Positions 35,317 to 44,135 of a DNA stretch of 51,866 bases are shown here, one piece after another. Below the pieces are notes generated by a model. The model did not search any database, was not told where the DNA came from, and was given only the letters and a program-made list of their open reading frames with translations. A program made the translations under genes and the position numbers. Position 1 is the first letter of the stretch, and each line of letters begins with the position of its first letter. Source of the stretch: Chitinophagaceae bacterium (lineage in GTDB: Bacteria; Bacteroidota; Bacteroidia; Cytophagales; Cytophagaceae); assembly GCA_028288365.1 (NCBI GenBank), contig JAQBNU010000100.1:1-51866 (forward strand). Direction: 5' to 3'.

Positions 35317-37197
35317 TTATTGTTTGTTAATAGCTTCTCTGATGATCTCGCTGTCCCAGGCATGATCTGCGTGAGGAGAGTGAGAGTGTTGATCTCCGGA
35401 TAGAATTTCTTCCTGCCAGGCGATTTCCTGTTTCACATCAGAAATATATTGCTTCATGTCATGTCTGCTCTTAGCCAGTCTCCACAACGCTTCTTCGTCG
35501 TACTTGAAGAAATTCTGTCCTGCACGTGTTGCCGTATAACTTCTGAATCCAAGCTTCTTTAATACGTCTACACCCAATCGTATAGAAGTATCAATGGTAT
35601 CGCGGTAAATGTTTCTCAATCCCAAATCCATGATTTCATACGCTTCAAATCGATCTTGTGCCCTGACCATGATTTCCAAATTAGGAAAATGTTTCTTCGC
35701 CATTTCTGCTACACGCGCGGTGGTGACAGGGTCATTGATGGCGATGATTAAAATTTCAGCCTCCTGCGCACCAGCAGATTCCATAAGGTCTGCGCGTGTA
35801 GCGTCACCGTAGTGTACCTGGAATCCCATTTTGCGGAGAAGATCCACTTGATCAGAATCGTTGTCAAGAATCGTACACTCAATGCGATTGGCTCTGAGAA
35901 ATCTTCCGATGGTACTGCCAAAATGAGAGAAGCCTGCAATGACTACTCTGTGTTTTCCATTGGTAATTTCAGATGCTCGTTCTTCTTCTATCGTGCTGTC
36001 AATTTTTGAAAGTCTGGGTTGAATGATTTTTTCATTGATCAATAACAGCAAGGGTGTTATCGTCATGCTGATCGCTGTAGCCGCCATTAGCAGGTTCATC
36101 CAATCGGTAGAAATAATATTGAGTTCGTTGATGAAAGAAAACAATACAAAAGCAAATTCCCCTACTTGAGAAAGTCCGATGGCAAACAATAAGTTCTGAT
36201 CAAATTTAAGCTCGAATACTTTCCCCGTCAGAAAAAGTACCAATGCTTTCACAAACATCGTTACTGCGACAATTAGAAAGACTTGCATCGTATTATGACC
36301 CACCAATTCAAAATTAATCGATGCACCCACAGCGATAAAAAACAATCCCAACAATAAACCTTTGAAGGGTTCCAAATCACTTTCCAGTTCATGTCGGTAT
36401 TCACTGTTGGCCAGTACTACACCGGCCAGGAACGTGCCCAGCGCTGGACTCAGTCCTACCAGTTCCATCAGGAAAGCGATGGCAAAGACAATGAGCAAAG
36501 CGCTCGCTGTAAATAATTCTCTTAAATGTGTTTTAGCAATTAAACGCAGCAAAGGTACAATGATGTAACGACCGGCCAGGATCACCAATGCGACAGATAA
36601 AATAACAGCTACCGTTTTCATCCAACCGGGAAAATTTTCCAGCAAGGTATGGTTCGCATGATTAGCAACAGCAGGACCTGCAAAGGCAATCAAGGGAAGA
36701 AAAGCGAGAATGGGAATGACAGAAATATCCTGAAACAATAACACAGCAAAGGAACTGCTGCCCGCGGCAGTTTGCATCAATCCTTTTTCTTTCAGTGATT
36801 GCAATACAATAGCAGTCGATGACATGGACAATGCTAAAGCAATAGACAGTGCGGCCTGCCAGTGAAAACCCAATAGTGATGCACCGAGAAATAATAAGAT
36901 AGCTGTACCAAATAATTGCAGTGTGCCCATGCCGGCGATCAATTGTCGCATCCTCCAGATGTGTGCGGGCTCTAGCTCGAGTCCAATGAGGAACAACATC
37001 ATGACTACACCAAACTCAGCGAAGTGCATGATGTCTTTTCCTTCGTTACCAATGAAGCCCAATAAAAAAGGACCGATCAAAATACCTGCGAGCAGATAAC
37101 CCAGTACGGAACCCATACCAAGCTTCTTGGCAACAGGCACACAGACAATGGCAGCAGCAAGGTAGATGAGAGCTTGACTTAAAAATCCTCCGACCAT
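35317..37197 (-). CDS. CPA2 monovalent cation:proton antiporter, KefB/KefC type
   Basis: The 626-residue protein has about 12 membrane helices in the first 390 residues, with VLGYLLAGILIGP near the start and FAEFGVVMMLFLIGLELEP (about 57-75). A cytosolic TrkA-N Rossmann domain follows, with VVIAGFSHFGSTIGRFL (about 410-426), YGDATRADLMESAG and VRAQDRFEA. KefC-type systems release potassium under electrophile stress and are glutathione-gated in E. coli. The next upstream gene is a KefF/KefG-like oxidoreductase, the usual ancillary subunit. A bacillithiol-making host would need a different gating thiol. Its KefF-like partner is 185 bases upstream, across a repeat. Confidence 0.9.
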   Translation of the reverse strand: MVGGFLSQALIYLAAAIVCVPVAKKLGMGSVLGYLLAGILIGPFLLGFIGNEGKDIMHFAEFGVVMMLFLIGLELEPAHIWRMRQLIAGMGTLQLFGTAILLFLGASLLGFHWQAALSIALALSMSSTAIVLQSLKEKGLMQTAAGSSSFAVLLFQDISVIPILAFLPLIAFAGPAVANHANHTLLENFPGWMKTVAVILSVALVILAGRYIIVPLLRLIAKTHLRELFTASALLIVFAIAFLMELVGLSPALGTFLAGVVLANSEYRHELESDLEPFKGLLLGLFFIAVGASINFELVGHNTMQVFLIVAVTMFVKALVLFLTGKVFELKFDQNLLFAIGLSQVGEFAFVLFSFINELNIISTDWMNLLMAATAISMTITPLLLLINEKIIQPRLSKIDSTIEEERASEITNGKHRVVIAGFSHFGSTIGRFLRANRIECTILDNDSDQVDLLRKMGFQVHYGDATRADLMESAGAQEAEILIIAINDPVTTARVAEMAKKHFPNLEIMVRAQDRFEAYEIMDLGLRNIYRDTIDTSIRLGVDVLKKLGFRSYTATRAGQNFFKYDEEALWRLAKSRHDMKQYISDVKQEIAWQEEILSGDQHSHSPHADHAWDSEIIREAINKQ

Positions 37198-37276
37198 AGT
37201 TGTAGATAGATTAAGTTGTAAGTATGTAGTAGGTTATGAATATTAAGTTTTGCGTAAATATCATTTCTTGTGATTA

Positions 37277-37380
37277 GGGCGTGTCCCTGCTTGCCAGCAG
37301 GGTCGGGCTCTCGCTCCAAGTCCTCACTCCGCTTCGCTGCGCTCCGGGCTTTCCGTTCGATCCCTCACGCGAACTGCACG
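37277..37380. repeat. GC-rich intergenic repeat element
   Basis: About 104 bases are much richer in G and C than their surroundings, with GTCCCTGC-TTGCCA-GCAGGG-type and GCTTCGCTGC-type hairpins. The wording (GGGCGTGTCCCT...GGGTCGGGCT...GGGCTTTCCG) resembles an interspersed repeat seen in many Bacteroidota genomes. It lies between the KefF-like and KefC-like genes, inside what would otherwise be an operon, and ends 2 bases from the KefF-like stop. Confidence 0.75.
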
Positions 37381-37382
37381 TT

Positions 37383-37991
37383 TTATTTTATTTCTTTATT
37401 CACTTCTTCCACCCATTCATCTAAGAAAGCATAACGTTGTAATTCTTCTACATCAAATTCTTCGTAAATCATTTTATGCAACAACGTGCCGAAAAGCGTG
37501 GCTTTTTTATTAAGGTCTTCCTGTGTCATGCGGTGCGTGCCTTGTAGCGCGAAAGGTGGAAGATAAGTCATCTTGCATAACTTCGCTGTTTGATTAAACG
37601 GTGCAAGAAATTCTCCCACTGTGTAGCGGTTGTAACCTTCCGAATGGTACACTTCTCTGGGTCCTCCTGAGGTGATGGCGTTGAAAATCAGTTTGCCTTC
37701 CAATGCATTTCCTCCCGGACCGTAAGCCCAACCAAAATCCAATACCATGTCGATCCATTGTTTCATCAGGGGTGGGGCACTGTACCAAAAGAAAGGATGA
37801 TGCCAGACAATGATCTGGTGTTCGGAAAGTAATTTTTGTTCATAGTCCACATCCACATTAAAGTTTGGATACTTTTCATACAAATCATGAAACGTAATGA
37901 AAGGATCTTTTGGAAGGTTACGAACCATCGCCTGATTGGCTCTGGACTTTTCGTATTTGGGATGAGCGAACAATACCAGTATTTTATTCAT
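37383..37991 (-). CDS. KefF/KefG-like NAD(P)H oxidoreductase
   Basis: This 202-residue flavodoxin-like quinone reductase resembles the ancillary subunits KefF and KefG. Seen are the N-terminal FMN site ILVLFAHPKYEKSRANQA (about 4-21), HHPFFWYSAPPLMKQWID (about 64-81) and the VLDFGWAYGPGGNAL loop, followed by TSGGPREVYHSEGYNRYTVG. Members reduce quinones and activate the KefC channel. The antiporter gene is next downstream. It begins 12 bases after the polysaccharide deacetylase gene. Confidence 0.9.
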   Translation of the reverse strand: MNKILVLFAHPKYEKSRANQAMVRNLPKDPFITFHDLYEKYPNFNVDVDYEQKLLSEHQIIVWHHPFFWYSAPPLMKQWIDMVLDFGWAYGPGGNALEGKLIFNAITSGGPREVYHSEGYNRYTVGEFLAPFNQTAKLCKMTYLPPFALQGTHRMTQEDLNKKATLFGTLLHKMIYEEFDVEELQRYAFLDEWVEEVNKEIK

Positions 37992-38003
37992 AACGATTTG
38001 ACT

Positions 38004-39047
38004 TTAGTAGGTCAATGTAATTTCTTCAGCAATGATGTTGACATCGAATATGATTTTACCATCGCGTAATTCGAACGGTATATTTTGTTTTGCTTGTGTA
38101 ATGGCTTTAGGGGAACCTGTTGCTTGTGTTAAAACAACAGTTAGAAAGTGATGAGTCAATAATTTTTCATCCGGTAGTTTTATTTTTTTGGGTTCAATGA
38201 GCAATTTTGTCGCTTGTGCCTGACTATTTTGTTCGGCAATATTTACAGAGGCCGTTGCTTTGTTGTATTGATAGGTGACTACATCAGAAAGTGTAGCCAT
38301 CCACAGTTTATGTTGTTTTACCAGTTGCTGCAAGTAATCCAGGTGAGTACCATATTCTTCTGCTGTGATGTGCGCCCAGCTTTCATCTTCTATACCGTGC
38401 ATAACACGTACTGCCCATGATTTGCTTTGTATGGCTTGGTCTGCCATTTCATTTAAGATCGGCAATTTATCTTCTGGTCTGAATACTGTATAATTGATCA
38501 GAAAAGGATTTTTCAACGCGGCATCGTTTAATGCGTTTTGCTTACCTGCTCTTGCTCCAAGGTAATGTTTGGTGTATTGTAAATAGTTCAGCATCGTATC
38601 GGTAAACAAATCAAACGGAAAAACAAAAAAGGCCGGATGCTTGCCCGTGTTTTTTATAATTAAATCTGTGCTCTCGTCTATTTCTTCCGGAAAATCTTTT
38701 TCGTTCCAATCGCCGAAAGTACACCAACTCTGTGGTTGTCCACACTTGTGGGTCATAGAGTGATTCAGGATTTGATGCCCGTGAGCAATCATTTCTTTCG
38801 CTTTCTTCCAATCGCGAAAGTCACATTGTCCGGTAATGGCTGCAAAACAGATCGGAAGCTTGCGGTTATAATTCATCGTGTCGATGTATTCTTCAATGCC
38901 TCGTGCATACGAAGCGCCAAAGTCATCGTGAATCAATGTATAGGCACCCACAGCATCGTGGCGGAAAGGAGCAATGTATGCTTTCGGTTGAGCCGCTGCT
39001 GTAAGTACTTGTATAATAAATAAGAGTGTAATGAAATACGTTTTCAT
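38004..39047 (-). CDS. Secreted polysaccharide deacetylase family protein
   Basis: The 347-residue protein has a signal peptide (MKTYFITLLFIIQVLTAAAQ). The NodB-type domain is seen as AYTLIHDDFGASYARGIEEY (first Asp pair), CFAAITGQCDF, AHGHQILNHSMTHK (the metal-binding HxxxH) and HPAFFVFPFDLFTD. A C-terminal beta domain follows (about 245-347). Deacetylation of peptidoglycan or an envelope polysaccharide is expected; the substrate is not known. One base separates it from pruA upstream and 12 from the KefF-like gene downstream. Confidence 0.86.
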   Translation of the reverse strand: MKTYFITLLFIIQVLTAAAQPKAYIAPFRHDAVGAYTLIHDDFGASYARGIEEYIDTMNYNRKLPICFAAITGQCDFRDWKKAKEMIAHGHQILNHSMTHKCGQPQSWCTFGDWNEKDFPEEIDESTDLIIKNTGKHPAFFVFPFDLFTDTMLNYLQYTKHYLGARAGKQNALNDAALKNPFLINYTVFRPEDKLPILNEMADQAIQSKSWAVRVMHGIEDESWAHITAEEYGTHLDYLQQLVKQHKLWMATLSDVVTYQYNKATASVNIAEQNSQAQATKLLIEPKKIKLPDEKLLTHHFLTVVLTQATGSPKAITQAKQNIPFELRDGKIIFDVNIIAEEITLTY

Positions 39048-39048
39048 G

Positions 39049-40662
39049 TTATAATTTCATAAATGGATAATCGTAATGATGCGGAGGTTCAAAATTCCGT
39101 TTGACAGATCTCGGAGAAGTCCAACGCAACAAGTTCAATAAAGATCCCGCCTTGTCGTTCGTACCCGAGCGTCTGGCACCGCCGAAAGGTTGTTGGTTCA
39201 CGACAGCACCTGTCGGTTTATCGTTGATGTAGAAATTGCCGGCAGCAAAACGCAACTTGATCAACACTTCCTGGATCACTTGTTCATCGTCGGCAAACAA
39301 CGCGCCTGTCAGCGCATAAGGAGAAGTGGTGTTGACCAATTGCAAGGTTTCTTCAAACGCTACATCTTCGTATACATACACGGTCAACACCGGACCGAAT
39401 ATTTCTTCCTGCATCAAACGGTGCATGGGATCCGATACTTGTACAAGGGTTGGCTGAATGAAATAACCTTTTTCTTTATTGCCTGTGCCTCCTGCCAATA
39501 TAATGGCGTCTTTGCTCTCCTGTGCAAAATGAATGTAACTCATGATCTTGTCAAAAGCGCGTTCATCAATCACTGCATTGACAAGACATGTGAAGTCTTC
39601 TACACTCCCGGTCTTCACCTGTGTTAAAATATCGAGTACCCTGTCACGTACCTGGTTCCAAATGCTTTTAGGAATATATGCTCTTGAAGCGGCGGAACAT
39701 TTTTGTCCCTGAAATTCATAAGATCCTCTGATTAGCGCAATGGACAAGGCTTGTACGTTGGCCGATGGATGAGCGAGTACAAAATCCTTTCCTCCTGTTT
39801 CTCCCACAATGCGTGGATAGGATTTGTAGTGGGGTAGATTGTCGCTGATACTTTTCCATAAATGATCAAACACTTGTGTACTTCCAGTATAATGCAATCC
39901 GGCAAATTCAGGATGAGCAAAAACAATTTCGCCGGTTTCCGAACCATCTGTATAAATCAAATTGATCACACCATCGGGCAATCCCGCTTCCTGCAAGACT
40001 TGCATGATGACCCAGGCAGAATAAATCTGACTGAACGCAGGTTTCCATACCACGGTATTTCCCATCAAAGCCGGTGCCGTTGGTAGATTGCCCGCAATGG
40101 CTGTAAAGTTAAAAGGAGTAATGGCTAATATAAATCCTTCCAGCGGCCTGTATTCACTGTAGTTGTGAATGCCTTCCGGAGAATAAGGTTGTATGTTGTT
40201 GATCTCTTTGTAAAAGTGAACATGGATGCGAAGAAAATCAATCAACTCACAAGCAGAATCGATTTCTGCCTGGTAGGCATTTTTCGATTGACACAACATC
40301 GTTGCGGCATTGATCTTGAAGCGATACTTGGTAGCCAGCAATTCTGCCGCACGACTGAAGACGGCACAACGTTCGTCTATGCTTTTATTCATCCAGTTTC
40401 CCTTTGCTTTTAATGCAGCAAGGATAGCTTGTTGAATGTGTTCAGAAGTACCCTGGTGAAAATAACCCAACGTATGAGCCAACTCGTGCGGCGGGCGAAT
40501 TTCATGGCGATCGTTGGAAAAAATTTCCTTGCCATCGATCAATTGTGGAATCTCTAATACCTGACCTTTCAATTCCTGGATCGCTTGCTGCAGCATCTCG
40601 CGTTCATGAGATCCGGATGCATAGTGCAGTAGAGGTTCGTTATAGCTGATGCTTTGTGTCAT
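39049..40662 (-). CDS. pruA: L-glutamate gamma-semialdehyde dehydrogenase
   Basis: PruA oxidises glutamate semialdehyde (pyrroline-5-carboxylate) to glutamate with NAD+, completing proline and ornithine catabolism. The 537-residue protein has the aldehyde-dehydrogenase catalytic residues E288 (IVGETGGKDF) and C322 (EFQGQKCSAASRAY). It also has ITPFNFTAIAGNLPT (181-195) and the C-terminal NDKPTGAVVNQQPFGGARRSG characteristic of P5C dehydrogenases. It shares one base with the HAD gene upstream. Confidence 0.95.
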   Translation of the reverse strand: MTQSISYNEPLLHYASGSHEREMLQQAIQELKGQVLEIPQLIDGKEIFSNDRHEIRPPHELAHTLGYFHQGTSEHIQQAILAALKAKGNWMNKSIDERCAVFSRAAELLATKYRFKINAATMLCQSKNAYQAEIDSACELIDFLRIHVHFYKEINNIQPYSPEGIHNYSEYRPLEGFILAITPFNFTAIAGNLPTAPALMGNTVVWKPAFSQIYSAWVIMQVLQEAGLPDGVINLIYTDGSETGEIVFAHPEFAGLHYTGSTQVFDHLWKSISDNLPHYKSYPRIVGETGGKDFVLAHPSANVQALSIALIRGSYEFQGQKCSAASRAYIPKSIWNQVRDRVLDILTQVKTGSVEDFTCLVNAVIDERAFDKIMSYIHFAQESKDAIILAGGTGNKEKGYFIQPTLVQVSDPMHRLMQEEIFGPVLTVYVYEDVAFEETLQLVNTTSPYALTGALFADDEQVIQEVLIKLRFAAGNFYINDKPTGAVVNQQPFGGARRSGTNDKAGSLLNLLRWTSPRSVKRNFEPPHHYDYPFMKL

Positions 40663-41354
40663 TATAAAAAAGTTTTAAGTGTACTTAAACAATCGATTTC
40701 ATAAGTGAGTATTTCTTCGTGTTTGATTTGATGACGATTCACAAACACCTGGTCGATGCCGGCATTCTTTGCTCCCAATACATCGGCATACAAATCATCA
40801 CCGATCATGAGGCATTGATGCGGAAGGATACCGGCAGTCTGTAGCGCATAATCAAACATACGTTGATCGGGTTTCATGTATCCGCTTTCATCGGCATGAA
40901 TCACTTCTTTGAAGTAATGATCGAGTCCGGCACTTTTTAGTTTGACGAATTGTGTATCGCTAGAGCCATTGGTGAGAATATGCAAGACGTACTGTTGAGC
41001 AAGATAATCCAGTACTTCATGTGTATGCGGAAATACGTTTGACTTGGTTGGACAGATAGAAATGAATTGTTCGTCCATTCCTTGTGGTACATCGCTTTCT
41101 TGCAAGCCTAACAAATGAAAGGTACGAGCGAAACGTAAGTTGCGAATTTCTTCTTTCGTCACTTTCCCTCTGTGCAAATCATCCCACATGCTGTCGTTGA
41201 TCTGGCGGTAAGAAATAATGAACTCACTTAGCACAATGTTGAAACGGTGCAATTGATGCTGTGCATACAATTCATTCAGTGTCTCGGCACAATTCGTACT
41301 GAAATCCCAAAGTGTATGGTCCAGGTCAAAGAAGATGTGTTCGTATTTTTTCAT
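40662..41354 (-). CDS. HAD-superfamily hydrolase, YjjG type
   Basis: This 230-residue HAD phosphatase has the nucleophile motif FFDLDHTLWDF with D10 and D12, motif II LHILTNGSSDTQ (about 123-134), the motif III lysine (VIHADESGYMKPD) and motif IV MIGDDLYADVLGA (about 187-199). It resembles YjjG, which removes phosphate from noncanonical pyrimidine nucleotides; the substrate here is not proven. The gene overlaps pruA by one base and follows the ferredoxin gene after one. Confidence 0.9.
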   Translation of the reverse strand: MKKYEHIFFDLDHTLWDFSTNCAETLNELYAQHQLHRFNIVLSEFIISYRQINDSMWDDLHRGKVTKEEIRNLRFARTFHLLGLQESDVPQGMDEQFISICPTKSNVFPHTHEVLDYLAQQYVLHILTNGSSDTQFVKLKSAGLDHYFKEVIHADESGYMKPDQRMFDYALQTAGILPHQCLMIGDDLYADVLGAKNAGIDQVFVNRHQIKHEEILTYEIDCLSTLKTFL

Positions 41355-41355
41355 C

Positions 41356-41661
41356 TTAAAATTTCAGTCGCAAACGTTCTACGGGTTCATTATGGATGAT
41401 GTGCTTTTCGAAAATTTCCTGTACATCTTCCAGTTGAACTTTTCCATAGAACACTCCTTCAGGATAGACCACCAGTGCGGGGCCTAAGCCACATACATCC
41501 AGGCAACCGGCCTTCTGCGCGCGCACATCCACCATCAGGTCGTGTTCTTTTACTAAATTTTTAAAAGCATCTACCAGTTGCATGCCGTGTACTTCTCCGC
41601 AGCTTTTTTTTCCTTCCGGTTTTTGATTGGTGCAAATGAAGATGTGTTTTTTGTATTTCAT
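41356..41661 (-). CDS. Thioredoxin-like [2Fe-2S] ferredoxin
   Basis: From the ATG at 41661 it is 101 residues. The four cysteines C10, C21, C53 and C57 (IFICTNQKP, KKSCGEVHG, AGCLDVCGLGP) fit the thioredoxin-like [2Fe-2S] ferredoxin family. A longer frame to 41760 would put residues into a repeat and is rejected. The electron partner is unknown; the tight run into HAD, pruA, deacetylase and KefF-like genes suggests a redox-metabolic transcript. The cluster's promoter probably lies just beyond or inside the repeat. Confidence 0.9.
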   Translation of the reverse strand: MKYKKHIFICTNQKPEGKKSCGEVHGMQLVDAFKNLVKEHDLMVDVRAQKAGCLDVCGLGPALVVYPEGVFYGKVQLEDVQEIFEKHIIHNEPVERLRLKF

Positions 41662-41689
41662 AGTTATTGTGATGAGTGTTAGTCCTATT

Positions 41690-41833
41690 GTCTTGTCGCT
41701 AAATCCCCTGAAGGGGACTTTGCTTTCTTGTAAATGAGTTAGTATTGTGATGAAGCACACTAGTGTGTTTAAGTTAATCAGTTTTTGTTTAGCAATAAAA
41801 TAAAGTCCCCTTCAGGGGATTTAGGGGCAAGAC
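41690..41833. repeat. Inverted repeat, AAATCCCCT-AGGGGACTT family, second copy
   Basis: Arms at 41690-41721 and 41802-41833 match as reverse complements at 30 of 32 positions. The core AAATCCCCTGAAGGGGACTT is itself nearly palindromic. Inside is a separate palindrome CACACTAGTGTG (41756-41767). It is the same family as 27600-27714 but with a different interior. It sits between the ArsR gene and the ferredoxin operon. Confidence 0.87.
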
Positions 41834-41873
41834 AGTATTACTTTTGCGCGAAGGATTTTCTGTAGTTATTAAA

Positions 41874-42275
41874 CTATAGTTCCGGTACAATGTATTTATT
41901 CTGCTTGATGTGTAATTTTCGTATGGCCAATTCGTTGTTGGAATACAATGTTCGATATTCCGTAATGTCTTTCTGCAATACAGGATCTTTGCTAAAGAAA
42001 GAGAATAACTTGGTGATGATGTCGTGGTACGAATTGTTGATATAATAATACACCCATTGATCGGTCTTTTGGTGCTTGAGCAATCCTGTGTTTTTAAGAT
42101 ACGTCAGATGTCTTGATGTTTTGGTTTGAGTAAAATCAAGAATCAATTCCAGGTCGGAAATACACATTTCCTTATTTTTGAGAATAAGATGCAGGATACG
42201 AATGCGTGATTCGTCGCTGAGCGCCTTGTAGATTTCGGCTCCCTTGCTGATATCTGTATGCTTGATTCGAATCAT
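41874..42275 (-). CDS. ArsR/SmtB-family transcriptional regulator
   Basis: The 133-residue regulator has a winged helix-turn-helix core: EIYKALSDESRIRILHLIL (N-terminal helix), EMCISDLELILDFTQTKTSR (recognition segment) and HLTYLKNTGLLKHQKTDQWVYYYIN (wing). ArsR-type metal sensors have ELCVCDL; here the motif is EMCISDL with a single Cys, so metal sensing is not assured. It is divergent from the CarboxypepD gene (53 bases) and lies upstream of the ferredoxin operon across a repeat. Its target is unknown. Confidence 0.9.
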   Translation of the reverse strand: MIRIKHTDISKGAEIYKALSDESRIRILHLILKNKEMCISDLELILDFTQTKTSRHLTYLKNTGLLKHQKTDQWVYYYINNSYHDIITKLFSFFSKDPVLQKDITEYRTLYSNNELAIRKLHIKQNKYIVPEL

Positions 42276-42328
42276 AACAAAAAAGATTACTTAAAAATAG
42301 TCAAAACTTATTATTTCTTTGTTAATTA

Positions 42329-43042
42329 GTGATGAAAGAGCAGTCACACTTTGCCATGTCCCTTCCCAACACCGTACGAAATATATTTCTGATCCTGTTA
42401 AGCTTGTTTTTAGCGTTCCAAGTTACTGACTTAAAGGCTCAAGGAAAGCCAAAACTCATACAGTTCTCAGGATTGGTCGTTGCTGGTGACAGTTCGTATG
42501 GAATTCCCAATGTACACATTTACATTCCACGATCAGGCAGAGGTACGACGTCCAATTTTTTAGGATACTTTTCTATGCCCACATTGGAGGGAGATACCGT
42601 TGCTATCAAAGCAGTGGGTTATCGTGAAAAGATGTTTGCCATTCCACGAAATTTGCAGGAAGACAAATGGTCATTGATCATCTCGCTATCTGAAGATACA
42701 CTGTCCTTGCCTGATGTAGAGGTATTGCCATGGCCAACGGAAAAAATATTTAAAGAAGCATTCATAGCACTTAAATTACCCGAGCAAGACATGCACAATA
42801 TGAATCAAAACCTGAACGATCAGGTGATGAAGCGCATGATGTACAACATGGGTGCAGATGGTGCGGCCAATCATAATTTTTACATGAATCAACAGATCAT
42901 CAAACAGCAAAATCGTTTTTCTGTACCGACCATTTCTTTGTTGAATCCTTTTGCCTGGCAGAAATTTATCAAATCGGTCAAAAAGGGAGGCATGCGGGAG
43001 CAATGGAGAGAGAATGACGATGGATCAGATGATAAAAGGTGA
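42329..43042 (+). CDS. Carboxypeptidase-regulatory-like domain protein
   Basis: The 237-residue envelope protein has a signal or anchor (about 14-37, ending DLKAQ). A CarboxypepD-reg-like beta-sandwich follows (about 44-125): VVAGDSSYGIPNVHIYIPRSG, SNFLGYFSMPTLEGDTVAIKAVGYREK. A charged C-terminus contains many Met and Gln residues and ends in an acidic tail. In Bacteroidota this domain is usually on TonB receptors; here it stands alone. The ATG at 42329 or the ATG at 42332 (M2) could start it. It shares the stop/start GTGA with the CYTH gene. Confidence 0.82.
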   Translation: MMKEQSHFAMSLPNTVRNIFLILLSLFLAFQVTDLKAQGKPKLIQFSGLVVAGDSSYGIPNVHIYIPRSGRGTTSNFLGYFSMPTLEGDTVAIKAVGYREKMFAIPRNLQEDKWSLIISLSEDTLSLPDVEVLPWPTEKIFKEAFIALKLPEQDMHNMNQNLNDQVMKRMMYNMGADGAANHNFYMNQQIIKQQNRFSVPTISLLNPFAWQKFIKSVKKGGMREQWRENDDGSDDKR

Positions 43043-43518
43043 AAACAACCGAAATAGAACGTAAATTTTTAGTGCTGCCTGAGCACAGGGGCGCCTTGGC
43101 GAAAGAAGCAGGAGTTTATCTTCGGCAGGGTTACCTTAGTACAGATCCTGCGAAAACCATCCGCATTCGCATCAAAGACGATCAGGCTTTTTTAACAGTA
43201 AAAGGATTGACCATAGGAATCAGCCGCACCGAGATAGAAACAGCCATCACTCGGATTTCTGCAGAAGCATTCTTCGATGCCTTTATTTCAAATGAGGTGC
43301 AAAAAATTCGTAGAAATGTAATAGTTGATGGCAAATGCTGGGAAGTCGATGAGTTTTTAGGAAGACATCAAGGACTCTGGCTGGCTGAAATAGAGCTGGA
43401 TCACGCAGAAGAAAAGGTGGAATTGCCTGTTTGGGCAGGTCGTGAAGTAAGTGCCGAAAAGGAATATTTCAACTCTTACCTGGCAGATCACGGTTTAAAT
43501 GGCATTGCATTGGTGTAA
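43039..43518 (+). CDS. CYTH domain protein (triphosphatase-like)
   Basis: The 159-residue CYTH protein begins with a GTG start and the family ExExK motif (E5-I-E7-R-K9). It continues with YLRQGYLSTDPAKTIRIRIKD, FLTVKGLT, RTEIETAI, VDEFLGRHQGLWLAEIEL and ends in a helical HA tail. CYTH proteins hydrolyse triphosphates such as inorganic triphosphate or thiamine triphosphate. The GTG overlaps the previous stop (GTGA), so translation is coupled. Confidence 0.93.
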   Translation: MKTTEIERKFLVLPEHRGALAKEAGVYLRQGYLSTDPAKTIRIRIKDDQAFLTVKGLTIGISRTEIETAITRISAEAFFDAFISNEVQKIRRNVIVDGKCWEVDEFLGRHQGLWLAEIELDHAEEKVELPVWAGREVSAEKEYFNSYLADHGLNGIALV

Positions 43519-43575
43519 GTTTTTGCTTCTTTTTCATAATTTATCTAACTTGTGACAAGGTTTAAAATTGATAAT

Positions 43576-44085
43576 ATGAATAAGACGTTTACTGTATTGC
43601 TTGCGCTGTGTTTGATAAGTTTTAGCTTGAAAGCACAAGACGATTTATTAAGCAAACATATCCCTGAGCTGAAAAAGATTTTCAAAACAGAAAGCGCCAC
43701 ATTCCGCGGATTTAACTTTGGTGATACGAAGACAACCATCAAAGCTGCAGAAGATGCACCGATAGAAGGAGAAGGAAAAGATTTCGTGGTGTACAAAGTG
43801 AAGATCGATGAAAACGAATACGCAGAGATCATGTACACATTTGATGAACAGGACAAAGTAAAAATGTTTGGTGTAGCCTTTATTGAAAATGTAAACCTGT
43901 CTGCGGAAGAAAGAATACTGGATGATTTTCAGGCGTATTTTACACAAAGACATGGCAAGTTTGCGGTGAACAATAAGAACGATGAAGTGTGGACCGCAGC
44001 CGATGGCTACGTGATTGAAATGGGTGACTCCAGCGATGGGAAAAGTGATTTGTTGGAAATCGAGATTGAGATTTTTAAAAAGTAG
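43576..44085 (+). CDS. Secreted protein of unknown function
   Basis: From the ATG at 43576 the product has 169 residues with a signal peptide (MNKTFTVLLALCLISFSLKAQ). The rest is small, acidic and strand-rich (FRGFNFGDTKTTIKAAEDAP, KVKIDENEYAEIMYTFDEQ, EVWTAADGYVIEMGDSSD). I do not recognise a family. An in-frame start at 43552 is unlikely because it lacks a signal-like N-terminus. A terminator follows. Confidence 0.78.
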   Translation: MNKTFTVLLALCLISFSLKAQDDLLSKHIPELKKIFKTESATFRGFNFGDTKTTIKAAEDAPIEGEGKDFVVYKVKIDENEYAEIMYTFDEQDKVKMFGVAFIENVNLSAEERILDDFQAYFTQRHGKFAVNNKNDEVWTAADGYVIEMGDSSDGKSDLLEIEIEIFKK

Positions 44086-44092
44086 TGATCAG

Positions 44093-44128
44093 AAAAAAAG
44101 GTCAGGAAGTATTTCCTGACCTTTTTTT
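44093..44128 (+). terminator. Terminator after the secreted-protein gene
   Basis: A 16-base left arm (44093-44108, A7 then GGTCAGGAA) pairs perfectly with 44113-44128 around a GTAT loop. The right arm ends in a T run. It closely resembles the 44357-44398 hairpin. Confidence 0.88.
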
Positions 44129-44135
44129 ATACTGT

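Noticed and set aside
41662..41760. Longer N-terminus for the ferredoxin
   Set aside because: The extra residues would be coded by a repeat arm and the family begins at MKYKKH.
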